A program made the position numbers and the translations under genes. The notes below the pieces were generated by a model. It ran no database searches and had not been told where the DNA came from. It saw nothing but the letters and a program-made list of their open reading frames with translations. A DNA stretch of 64,000 bases from Kordiimonas sp. SCSIO 12603 (GTDB taxonomy: Bacteria; Pseudomonadota; Alphaproteobacteria; Sphingomonadales; Kordiimonadaceae), in NCBI RefSeq assembly GCF_024398035.1, contig NZ_CP073748.1, forward strand, positions 62,001 through 126,000, read 5' to 3'. Positions within the stretch are counted from its first letter, which is position 1. Every line of letters begins with the position of its first letter. Below, piece by piece: positions 1 to 7,351 of the stretch.

Positions 1-657
1 CATAATAATGGTCGGCACTGTGATGTTGCTGAGCTGGGGCCCCATGGCTTCCAGCTGTTTTGGCAAAGCCAGCAGTTCTCTATTAATAATCTTAAGCTCT
101 TTCGGCACGAACCATGAAATGACTGGTGCATTTCCTAATTTCTGAACAAACAGAGGGGTAGGTTCCAGTTCCGGATCAAATGAAGACGATGCCAAAAGCA
201 GCCCGCCTATCTTATTTCCGTGCCGAATAGCCACCATCGCTGCGATCGGGCCACCTGACGAATGGCCAACAATGATAGGCTTTTGACCGTTTTTCTCGAC
301 TAACAAAGGTATAATCGCATCAGCTTGCGTTTCAAGAGACGCAACAAGTTTATGGGGTTTTGTTTCACCATATCCTGGGCGATCAACGACAATATATTCG
401 ATATCGTGTGGGCTACTACGAATAAATCGGTAATAGTCATCTGCGGCACCCGGGGTTCCGTGCAAGATAATTACCCGGCGGCCAGTGCTACCGGATGTCA
501 AATACGATATGTTAAATGCACCCTCACTGGTCTTCGAAGTGACAACACCGCGTTTAACATATTCATTGCCCGCAAAATAAGTTTCATTACTAGAACCACA
601 TGCGGCAACAGCCAGAAAAACTAGTAGTGTAGAAAATGTTTTCAACAATATTTGCAT
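1..657 (-). CDS. Alpha/beta hydrolase lipoprotein (3' end outside window)
   Basis: Reading frame open from an ATG at 657 to the window edge (219 codons; C-terminus missing). The N-terminus has a hydrophobic stretch ending in a lipobox (VAAC, Cys20), so the mature protein should be a lipoprotein. An oxyanion-hole motif HGTPG, a DRPGYG motif and the nucleophile elbow GHSSGG are those of the alpha/beta-hydrolase fold (esterase/haloperoxidase-like, Abhydrolase_1). The acid and His of the triad would lie beyond the edge or close to it. A GGAGA ribosome site precedes the ATG. The gene starts 13 bases after the stop of the serine-hydrolase homologue on the same strand, so the two are probably cotranscribed. 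The substrate cannot be told from the sequence. Confidence 0.85.
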   Translation of the reverse strand, partial: MQILLKTFSTLLVFLAVAACGSSNETYFAGNEYVKRGVVTSKTSEGAFNISYLTSGSTGRRVIILHGTPGAADDYYRFIRSSPHDIEYIVVDRPGYGETKPHKLVASLETQADAIIPLLVEKNGQKPIIVGHSSGGPIAAMVAIRHGNKIGGLLLASSSFDPELEPTPLFVQKLGNAPVISWFVPKELKIINRELLALPKQLEAMGPQLSNITVPTIIM

Positions 658-670
658 TGCTCAATTCTCC

Positions 671-1888
671 TTACTGCTGGTTATCGGCACTAGTAAGAAC
701 CGGTTCATAATCAGGTTCTAAAAGTACACGAACAAGCGTGTTAATCTTGTCGGTGAATTCACGGTTAACTCCTCTATTGCTGCCATAAATGAGGACTATA
801 TTTTCATCCGGGAAATAGTGGTATTGGGCTTCAAAAGCGGGGATATTATTATTGCTCCTGCTGCCTGCACCCGGGTTCGATATCCACGGCGTGCCTATCC
901 AGGTTTCCAATATCTCAATACCGTATCCATAATCGATATCGGACTCATCAGTTGATGTGACACCAATATGACGAGTATGTAAAAGATCGAGCAAGTCCTT
1001 GCGCAGAACCTTCCCGGCATAAAGCGCCTTATGCCAAGCATAAAGGTCATCCACCGAAGACAAGAGCCCAACACTACCTTGTAAATAAAGTGGCAATTTA
1101 TCCTGAATCATAAGGCGGTCAGACAAATTACCCCAATTTTCACCATCCTCGCCAACATAGCTGTTAGCCAATTGTTCAGGCTTCCAATCAGGTATCTGAT
1201 AACCGGTATTTTTTATGCCTGCCGGCTTGAAAAGCTGATCGTTTAGAAAGGCTTCAAAAGGCTGACCAGAGCGCCGCTCAATAATAAGCGCCAACAGATT
1301 ATAGCCCTCGTCAAATCCGATCTGCCTATCCCCGGGCTGAAAGGTAAAAGTTGGTAAAAAAAAGGCCGGATTAAAACTGTTTTCTCTGGCAAAAACATCC
1401 TCCAAAAATTCGTTTTCACCCACCGCTTCCAGAACATCCAAGCCCTCTTCACCAAGTAAACCCGATGTATGTGTCAGCAAGTTATGAACAGTGATATCCT
1501 GTTTGGCTTTGGGAACATTATCAAAGAAATTAGAAAGCGTATCATCCAGCGAAAGCTTGTTTTGCTCTACCAGTTTCAAAACAGCGGTTGCTGTAAAATA
1601 TTGTGTAAGCGAGTTTGTTGCAAAAACTGTGTCCATCTTATTGGGGACACTTTGTTCTCGGTTCGCAAGGCCGTACCCTTGTGCATGAAGTACTTTGCCG
1701 TTTTGGGCAATCAGAAGCGTTCCAGAAAAATCGTTGGTGACATGGTCTGCTATAAAACGCTCCAGTTTTATAGCAGGAACTTCGTATGCCTGATTTTCAT
1801 TGGTAGGTGGAAGCGCATAAACAGGTACTGAACTTAATATAAGCCCTCCGGTCACCATTCGGTGAATAGCAGTTTTTAAGTTAATCAT
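671..1888 (-). CDS. Serine hydrolase homologue (beta-lactamase class C fold), catalytic motifs lost
   Basis: 405 aa with a signal peptide (about 1-25). The overall pattern is that of the class C beta-lactamase/penicillin-binding-like family (PF00144): 'LLTHTSGL' and 'GYNLLALIIERRSG' are clear. The active-site motifs have changed. The SxxK tetrad reads SLTQ (Ser93, Gln96 in place of Lys), the YxN motif at the matching place (after 'FQPG') reads GFD (191-193), and the C-terminal HxG motif is not recognisable ('ISNPGAGS'). A paralogue at 38304-39461 in this same window keeps SLTK and YRN, so the comparison is direct. The protein is likely a non-catalytic or strongly altered exported protein, perhaps a binding or regulatory partner of the lipoprotein hydrolase encoded 13 bp downstream. 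The reading frame is intact, so it is not an ordinary pseudogene. Confidence 0.85.
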   Translation of the reverse strand: MINLKTAIHRMVTGGLILSSVPVYALPPTNENQAYEVPAIKLERFIADHVTNDFSGTLLIAQNGKVLHAQGYGLANREQSVPNKMDTVFATNSLTQYFTATAVLKLVEQNKLSLDDTLSNFFDNVPKAKQDITVHNLLTHTSGLLGEEGLDVLEAVGENEFLEDVFARENSFNPAFFLPTFTFQPGDRQIGFDEGYNLLALIIERRSGQPFEAFLNDQLFKPAGIKNTGYQIPDWKPEQLANSYVGEDGENWGNLSDRLMIQDKLPLYLQGSVGLLSSVDDLYAWHKALYAGKVLRKDLLDLLHTRHIGVTSTDESDIDYGYGIEILETWIGTPWISNPGAGSRSNNNIPAFEAQYHYFPDENIVLIYGSNRGVNREFTDKINTLVRVLLEPDYEPVLTSADNQQ

Positions 1889-2036
1889 CTCTATTCCTCA
1901 TCACTGTCTTATTTGGCCTTTCATTGATGGCCTTGTTATTTTCTTAGCGATTTCTCACTAGTTCCTTATCGTGCATTTTTCCTTAGGCTTCTAATATTCC
2001 TTCTGATAACATAGCTCGTATATTAATCATTAATTA

Positions 2037-2068
2037 TCGTAATTCAATCATTAATGATCGAATTACGA
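2037..2068. promoter_or_regulatory. 32-bp near-perfect palindrome, probable operator of the DUF2975/Xre pair
   Basis: Outer arms TCGTAATTC and GAATTACGA flank an inner perfect palindrome ATCATTAATGAT; 30 of 32 positions are symmetric. A further ATTAATCATTAAT copy lies just upstream at about 2022-2034. The site ends about 10 bp before the first possible start codon of the DUF2975 gene and matches what an autoregulatory HTH protein (encoded at 2660) would bind. The link to that protein is inference. Confidence 0.6.
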
Positions 2069-2078
2069 TGTTTTGATA

Positions 2079-2657
2079 ATGAAATCACTGATTGTATGGA
2101 CAAGTAAGGGCAAGCGTGTGGTAACGGAAAATAGAGTTCGCATTCAAAAACTGAGTCGTCGTCTCAATATTGTTGCAGCGGCATTATTGTATGGCCTTCC
2201 GGTTTTAACATTATTGTATTGGATTTCTTTCAACTACCTGCCTGAAAACCTGAATGTGTGGGCCAGTGTGCCAAATCAACCGATTTCCATACAAATAGGT
2301 TTACAAGCATTTGCAGCTGCACTAGTTCCATTGTCACCGGTGCTCTATGGACTAATCAATTTACGACGCTGGTTAGGGTATTTAAAGGATGGGACTATCT
2401 TCATTGAACAAACCGCACAATGTTTACGTAGTCTCGGCTTTGCCTTGATGTTCCTGATCATCACCAACATTATATTCGATGTATTAATCAGTCTTATTTT
2501 AACGCAAGATAACGGCTCTCACCTAGGTCATTATATAGAATTGGATATCTATCTATCCGATTTTTTCCCGCTTTTTCTTGGCGGTGTTATCGTACTCATT
2601 TCCCGGGTAATTCATGAGGCTGTTGATTTACAACAAGAACAGTCATTAACGATTTAG
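2079..2657 (+). CDS. DUF2975 family membrane protein
   Basis: 192 aa from the ATG at 2079. Four hydrophobic segments are visible (about 32-54, 72-95, 117-145, 160-180), the layout of DUF2975 inner-membrane proteins, which are very often encoded with a small Xre-type regulator, as here. The start is uncertain. The ATG at 2079 and the TTG at 2073 have no good ribosome site, whereas an in-frame GTG at 2118 is preceded by AAGGG at a 7-base spacing and would give a 179-aa protein starting shortly before the first membrane segment. Function of the family is unknown; the pair may act like a membrane sensor plus DNA-binding protein, but that is inference. Confidence 0.75.
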   Translation: MKSLIVWTSKGKRVVTENRVRIQKLSRRLNIVAAALLYGLPVLTLLYWISFNYLPENLNVWASVPNQPISIQIGLQAFAAALVPLSPVLYGLINLRRWLGYLKDGTIFIEQTAQCLRSLGFALMFLIITNIIFDVLISLILTQDNGSHLGHYIELDIYLSDFFPLFLGGVIVLISRVIHEAVDLQQEQSLTI

Positions 2658-2659
2658 CT

Positions 2660-2875
2660 ATGACCATAATTATTAATTTAGATATCATGCTAGCAAAACG
2701 GAAGATGCAGTCAAAAGAACTGGCAAGCCGGATAGGTGTCACTGTGCAAAATCTTTCCATTCTAAAACGGGGGAAAGCCAGAGCTGTACGCCTTGAAACA
2801 CTGAATGCTATTTGCAAGGTTTTAGAGTGCCAACCAGGGGATATCCTGGAATTTCAAGATGAAGCACAAGATTAA
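2660..2875 (+). CDS. Small Xre/Cro-CI family DNA-binding protein (YozG-like)
   Basis: 71 aa, essentially one helix-turn-helix domain: 'SKELASRIGVTVQNLSILKRGKARAVRLETLNAICKVLECQPGDIL' is the standard HTH_26 pattern, with the recognition helix around residues 28-40. It begins 2 bp after the stop of the DUF2975 gene, so the two are translated from one message. Proteins of this size and context are known partners of DUF2975 proteins. It likely represses its own promoter through the palindrome at 2037-2068. Confidence 0.85.
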   Translation: MTIIINLDIMLAKRKMQSKELASRIGVTVQNLSILKRGKARAVRLETLNAICKVLECQPGDILEFQDEAQD

Positions 2876-3237
2876 GAATAATAGAAGCATGCGTTAAATA
2901 TCAAAGAAGCAAAGCGCTTTTGCGTTCCATAGAGTTTGACGGGGAAAAGTGAAGGGAGCTACAGCGTGTGTGTGGATAGGGCTGTGGATTGAAACACACT
3001 AGGTAATCCTGAAACACTTACGACCAATCTTTTAGCTCATATCAATCAGCAATCAGCAATCAGCATACCCGGTGACTTCTGTTTCATAGGATTACCGAAC
3101 TTTATGTGTCAAAAGCCGACAAAACATGAGAAATTCTGCGGAATCCAATCGCACCTATTGCTTCATCCAACAATACCCATAAGGGCATAATCGCACCGGA
3201 TTAGGCCCCTATGGAGGCTGATATCGTTAAACCAGCA
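2876..3237. other. Gene-free interval with a triple heptamer and a hairpin
   Basis: No credible reading frame. It holds three head-to-tail copies of CAATCAG (3043-3063) and, at 3177-3214, an imperfect inverted repeat (CCATAAGGGC / GCCCCTATGG). Transcribed from the minus strand, the inverted repeat pairs fully if one G-U pair is allowed. It lies just after the AhpD-like gene and may act as its terminator, although no T-run follows. Confidence 0.45.
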
Positions 3238-3810
3238 TTAAGCTTCACGAATAACTGGTTTTACCCAGCGCTTATGAGCAGCTTCTTGATCCAGCGGTGT
3301 ACCGGCAATTGAATTGGTGTAGTTACTAATAAGTTTAACTGCTAATGCTAAAATCACTTCAAGAGCCTGTTGCGAATTATAGCCCGCGTCGAAAAATTCC
3401 TGTAGCTGCATTTGCGAGACCTTCCCCCGGTTTGCAATCAACAACCGTGTAAATTGGCTCAGGGCATTTTGTTTGGAATCGGAAAGGCTTCCTCCACCTT
3501 TTAAAGCTTCAATATCTTTCTCCGATAGCCCACTTTGTTCTGCTAAAATACTATGCCACGGGACACAGTAGTTACATTCGTTCTCATAATTCGCAGTCAG
3601 ATATACGACCTGCCGCTCCTGTGCATCTAAACTGGCAGTATTGAAGCCATCCCACATGAATGTGTATCCAGCCAACAACTGCGGGCTGAGCGCCATAACT
3701 TTTTCAACATTTGGAATCATTCCAAAATTTTCTTCTGCTTTTTCAAGCCATTCTACTGAAGCCTCTGGCGCTGTATCTTTTTCAAGTAACGGGAATTTAT
3801 CTGTATTCAT
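3238..3810 (-). CDS. Carboxymuconolactone decarboxylase (AhpD-like) family protein
   Basis: 190 aa, all-helical AhpD/CMD family (PF02627). The redox motif is present in the form ENECNYCVPWHS: a CxxC pair with the Glu upstream and the His four residues after the second Cys, as in AhpD-like alkylhydroperoxidases. No signal peptide, so cytoplasmic. GAGG precedes the ATG. It is the last gene of a minus-strand run with a short-chain dehydrogenase and a tautomerase. Likely role: thiol-dependent peroxidase or redox enzyme acting on a reactive organic compound handled by this operon. The physiological substrate is not visible. Confidence 0.85.
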   Translation of the reverse strand: MNTDKFPLLEKDTAPEASVEWLEKAEENFGMIPNVEKVMALSPQLLAGYTFMWDGFNTASLDAQERQVVYLTANYENECNYCVPWHSILAEQSGLSEKDIEALKGGGSLSDSKQNALSQFTRLLIANRGKVSQMQLQEFFDAGYNSQQALEVILALAVKLISNYTNSIAGTPLDQEAAHKRWVKPVIREA

Positions 3811-3846
3811 GATCTGATCCTCAGGTATTTGTCTTGCTTTTGGTGT

Positions 3847-4677
3847 TTAATTTGGCTGGCGTCGCTCATAAGATTTCATCGCGTTTCCGATCAGAAAACC
3901 AAAGAGATGAACAGGCCACGAACGCGGGATAAGGCGATTTTCCCACGCATAAAATTTGTTAAGCAATCCAGACACAACGCTCATTTTACGTCCAAGATTA
4001 CGTAAGCCAGTACGTGCAACAGTTTCCGGGCGTTGTGGGATCATAGGCAAGAGCGCGGCATTCAACTTTAAACCAGCTGCAAATGGTGTGGAGGTAAGCC
4101 CAGGTGACAGTGTCAGAACATCAATACCGCTGCTTTTCATTTCAGCGGTAAGAGCCTCTCCCAAGGTCAGGATATAAGCTTTTGTCGCTGCATATGCGGC
4201 AAAATTAGGGATGCCCTGATAGGCAAACAAACTAGACACCAAAATGATACCAGACCGCTTGTTTCCGTGGGTATTATTCGCCGCCATATTTTTACCGAAT
4301 AAGTGAGCTAGCTCACTTGGAACATCGACATTCAGCCTCAACATCCTGCTAAGGTCTGCATAATCTTTTTCTAAAAACGGACCCATCTCGTCGATGCCAG
4401 CGCTGGCGATTAACAGGCTCACATTGAGATCATTAACACTGTTATAAAGCGCCTGAGCAGCACCAACCTGAACAAGATCCATCGCCACAACCCGGGTGTT
4501 GATCTGATATTCCGATACAAGGTCTTTTGATAACCGCTCAAGAGCAGCCTGATTTCTTGCCACGAGAATAAGATCAAACTTTTGTTTGGCGAGTTCACGG
4601 GCGAACTCTTCACCTATTCCTGATGATGCACCGGTAACTAACGCCCAGCCTTCATATGTTTTTTTCAAGTTTTTCAT
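3847..4677 (-). CDS. Short-chain dehydrogenase/reductase (SDR)
   Basis: 276 aa from the ATG at 4677. That start is preferred over an upstream one because AAAGGAA lies 7 bases before it and the protein then starts just before the Rossmann motif. TGASSGIG (15-22) binds the nucleotide, ASAG is the second SDR motif, and the catalytic residues are Ser149, Tyr162 and Lys166 (YAATK). This is a classical SDR of the kind annotated YqjQ/DltE-like; cofactor NAD(P)H. It sits between the AhpD-like gene (36 bp gap) and the tautomerase (27 bp gap) and is presumably cotranscribed with both. Substrate unknown, probably a carbonyl compound. Confidence 0.88.
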   Translation of the reverse strand: MKNLKKTYEGWALVTGASSGIGEEFARELAKQKFDLILVARNQAALERLSKDLVSEYQINTRVVAMDLVQVGAAQALYNSVNDLNVSLLIASAGIDEMGPFLEKDYADLSRMLRLNVDVPSELAHLFGKNMAANNTHGNKRSGIILVSSLFAYQGIPNFAAYAATKAYILTLGEALTAEMKSSGIDVLTLSPGLTSTPFAAGLKLNAALLPMIPQRPETVARTGLRNLGRKMSVVSGLLNKFYAWENRLIPRSWPVHLFGFLIGNAMKSYERRQPN

Positions 4678-4704
4678 TGGTTGTTTCCTTTGCTCAGCAC
4701 GCAA

Positions 4705-4920
4705 TCAATCAGCAATCATGGCTTTCACATCATCAAGACCAAGCGCATTACCTCCAACACCCCACTGGCCATCCTTTACTTCTTCAATCACCACCCAAGT
4801 GGCATCGCGCAGCTTTTCGCTGGTCACCTCCAAAACAGAGTCCGTTACTTTTTCGATTAATTCTTTTGACTGAGATTGACTGAGTTCATCTTTGAAAACT
4901 TTGACAGTTATAAGCGGCAT
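4705..4920 (-). CDS. 4-oxalocrotonate tautomerase family enzyme
   Basis: 71 aa starting MPLITVKVF. After loss of Met the N-terminal proline becomes the catalytic base of the 4-OT/tautomerase superfamily (PF01361), and this fixes the start at 4920; a longer upstream frame exists but would bury the proline. AAGGAA lies about 6 bases upstream. The monomer length of 60-75 aa fits hexameric 4-OT. First gene of the tautomerase-SDR-AhpD operon, divergent from a LysR gene 126 bp away, which is the likely regulator. Confidence 0.88.
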   Translation of the reverse strand: MPLITVKVFKDELSQSQSKELIEKVTDSVLEVTSEKLRDATWVVIEEVKDGQWGVGGNALGLDDVKAMIAD

Positions 4921-5046
4921 TTTATTTTTCCTTAGCTGCTGTTCATCCGTGAAATACGTTGGCCTTCGGCTTGGGATAAACATAATATTCGCCGCTCAGA
5001 GTATAAATGACTTGAAAAGCAAAGGATTGATGCGTTTAATGCACAA

Positions 5047-5937
5047 ATGAATCAGGTATCTAACATGCAATTGTTTGTAAAAGTGGTTGAGGAAGGCAGT
5101 TTCTCTGCGACAGCAAGGCTTTTAGGTGTCAGGCCATCATCGGTATCAAGACAAATATCGCATTTAGAGGATGAGCTGGGAACGCGGCTTTTTCACCGCA
5201 CTACACGCAGGCAAAGCCTCACTGAGGCAGGCCAGATTTACTATCAACACGCAATGCGGATAGTGAAAGATATTGAAGAAGCAAAACAGTCGGTCAGCCA
5301 GTTAGCCGCAACCCCTAAAGGGCATTTACATGTCACTGTAGAAACAGATTTTGCCGCCGCTTTTATTGCCCCCATTTTACCGGATTTTTTCGAAAAGTAT
5401 CCCGATGTCCAAATTCGGTTTTCCATGAACACTGATAATATAGACATTGTTGATAACGCCATTGACCTTGCGATACGCTTTGGGCACCTTGACGATTCCG
5501 GATTGATTGCCCGGAAAATTGCCACAAGCTCTTCCGTGATCTGTGCTAGCCCTGAATATCTTGCTAGACATGGGATCCCAACCCATCCAAGCCAGCTTAC
5601 CGAACACAACTGTTTGTCTTTTAGAACAGCGCCCGGGAAGAATTACTGGAAATTTAAAGAAAACCAGCAAATATTGGAAATCCCAATTTCCGGTAACCTG
5701 AACGCTAATAACCTGACATTCCTGAAAGAGCTTGCTCTCACGGGACAGGGGATCATCATGATCCCTTCCTGGATGGTGCAAGCTTCGATTAAAGATAAAC
5801 AGCTAATCCCACTGCTTGAACCCTTTGCTCTGATGCCGTCTTCAACCCCTATCAGTGCAGTCTTTGCAAATAATCGACATCTGGCTCCGAAAGTCCGAGC
5901 ATTTGTCGACTTTTTATCTGATAAACTGAAAAAATAG
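5047..5937 (+). CDS. LysR-family transcriptional regulator
   Basis: 296 aa. N-terminal winged HTH (about 1-60: 'MQLFVKVVEEGSFSATARLLGVRPSSVSRQISHLEDELGTRLFHRTTRR' in essence), then a periplasmic-binding-protein-like effector domain from about residue 90. Divergently placed to the tautomerase-SDR-AhpD operon, the usual arrangement for a LysR activator and its target, so it probably controls that operon in response to a small metabolite. The C-terminal part resembles the CrgA/DsdC-type group of regulators. Effector unknown. Confidence 0.9.
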   Translation: MNQVSNMQLFVKVVEEGSFSATARLLGVRPSSVSRQISHLEDELGTRLFHRTTRRQSLTEAGQIYYQHAMRIVKDIEEAKQSVSQLAATPKGHLHVTVETDFAAAFIAPILPDFFEKYPDVQIRFSMNTDNIDIVDNAIDLAIRFGHLDDSGLIARKIATSSSVICASPEYLARHGIPTHPSQLTEHNCLSFRTAPGKNYWKFKENQQILEIPISGNLNANNLTFLKELALTGQGIIMIPSWMVQASIKDKQLIPLLEPFALMPSSTPISAVFANNRHLAPKVRAFVDFLSDKLKK

Positions 5938-6187
5938 ACTCACCAACCACTCTATAACTCTATGGTTTCTACCTAACCCAACAAGGTATGTGCCCCTTAA
6001 GGGCACTACACGCCACACACCAAAGCATGTTTCAAAGCCATCAGATTATCGCATTTTATGTATCAAAAATTATGGATTATCTAGAGATATGCGGCATACT
6101 GTTGCAACTTATGTATCAACGGTTGATAAAAGATAGGGGCCTCCGTGAAACGCCATCATGCGTCTTACATCACCCACAAATTATGCG

Positions 6188-6736
6188 ATGAATAAAGACC
6201 AGCCAGTATTTGATGTACGAGTGCCTCTCAAACGTAGAAATATGAAACGTTTGATTATCACCCCGCTGTTTGCCAGTCTCTGGATTGTATTGGGCACATA
6301 CCTGCTGCCAGAGGATGCTTTAAATTTATCCAGAATTGATAGCCTCCCGGCATTTACAGTATGGGATTTTTTAGGCGTAATATTCATTGGCACAGGGGTG
6401 GTGACGCTCTTTAAAGCTGCTGCGTTTGCCCGCCGTTCCTTGAATACTGTAGGCGAATGGCATTTCAGGCTAGATAATGAATATTTGATCTGGGATGTCC
6501 CAAATCACGCGCACGGACAAGAGACAGGGTTTCGTTCTGCTCTCTCAGATATCACCGGGATTGAAGAACGATACATTCATAAGCACGAAGCCGTGGATGA
6601 GACCGAATATTGGGCTCACTTCCATGATAAACCATCTATTCAATTGCAGCGCTATTCTGGAATATCATTACCATGGTTAATATCTGAGATTTCCAAACAA
6701 GGCGTGACGTACAACAAAACAAACATACATCAATGA
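6188..6736 (+). CDS. Hypothetical two-helix membrane protein (STM3941-like architecture)
   Basis: 182 aa if started at the ATG at 6188; an in-frame ATG 10 codons upstream (6158) cannot be excluded, and neither has a clear ribosome site. Two hydrophobic segments (about 22-40 and 56-76) are followed by a soluble, probably cytoplasmic, domain of about 100 aa rich in aromatic residues ('NEYLIWDVPNH', 'SDITGIEERY'). That layout resembles PH-like membrane proteins of unknown function. It precedes a DUF3592 protein on the same strand. I do not recognise a function. Confidence 0.6.
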   Translation: MNKDQPVFDVRVPLKRRNMKRLIITPLFASLWIVLGTYLLPEDALNLSRIDSLPAFTVWDFLGVIFIGTGVVTLFKAAAFARRSLNTVGEWHFRLDNEYLIWDVPNHAHGQETGFRSALSDITGIEERYIHKHEAVDETEYWAHFHDKPSIQLQRYSGISLPWLISEISKQGVTYNKTNIHQ

Positions 6737-6818
6737 AACTTTCTAACTCAGGAATTCAGAGCCTTTTCCGCCCACTTACAGAGAAGCATTCACGGCAAGC
6801 TACATGAGGTAATTTTAT

Positions 6819-7310
6819 ATGGTGGAAGTGTTACATTCTTTCTTCGAGAACCTCCTTGATGGAGATAAGCAAGCGCTTTTCATAGCTTCGAGTGCCTATA
6901 TTATTTTAATGGGGGTTATGAGCCTCATTTATCAGTGGCGGGTTAAATCATGGCCAATGGCAATCGGCACCTTAGAGACAGCTGAAGTATCAGGGTGGGG
7001 AGTACCTCGCGCCGATGACGACCAAAAGTTTGCTGCAAAAGTTGAATATACCTACACGGTGGATGGAAAAAATTATTCAGGTAAACGCCTATCACCGTGG
7101 GCTGTTCTAGTTACATATAACCTGAAGTTTATTATTAAATGGCAGATGAACAGAATAACCAAAATTTCACCTGATAAAGTTGCGGTTTTTTATAATCCGA
7201 AATCACCAGAGAAGAGCTTCCTGATCAAACCAAACACAGCTTCAATAATTATAACTATACTTATGAGTGGTTTACTTCCAATCATCATATTTAAAGGCCT
7301 AGGGCTGTAA
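6819..7310 (+). CDS. DUF3592 family membrane protein
   Basis: 163 aa. One membrane helix near the N-terminus (about 20-38) and one at the C-terminus (about 141-160) bracket an extracytoplasmic beta domain. The phrases 'VEYTYTVDGKNYSGKRLSPW' and 'VFYNPKSPEKSFL' are characteristic of DUF3592 (PF12158). A TGAGG ribosome site precedes the ATG. Function of the family is unknown. It lies 82 bp after the other small membrane protein and may share its transcript. Confidence 0.75.
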   Translation: MVEVLHSFFENLLDGDKQALFIASSAYIILMGVMSLIYQWRVKSWPMAIGTLETAEVSGWGVPRADDDQKFAAKVEYTYTVDGKNYSGKRLSPWAVLVTYNLKFIIKWQMNRITKISPDKVAVFYNPKSPEKSFLIKPNTASIIITILMSGLLPIIIFKGLGL

Positions 7311-7334
7311 GCACACCTTAATGCGCGCACTCTC

Positions 7335-7351
7335 GCCCCTATCGAAGGGGC
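7335..7351. terminator. Hairpin between convergent genes
   Basis: GCCCCT-ATCGA-AGGGGC stem-loop at the point where the DUF3592 gene (+) and the deacylase gene (-) converge; it overlaps the stop region of the latter. There is no long T-run on either side, so it is a weak candidate for a bidirectional terminator. Confidence 0.35.

Noticed and set aside
5988-6191. 67-codon open frame upstream of the small membrane protein gene
   Set aside because: No ribosome site, no recognisable pattern, composition unlike coding DNA, and it overlaps the next gene's start region.
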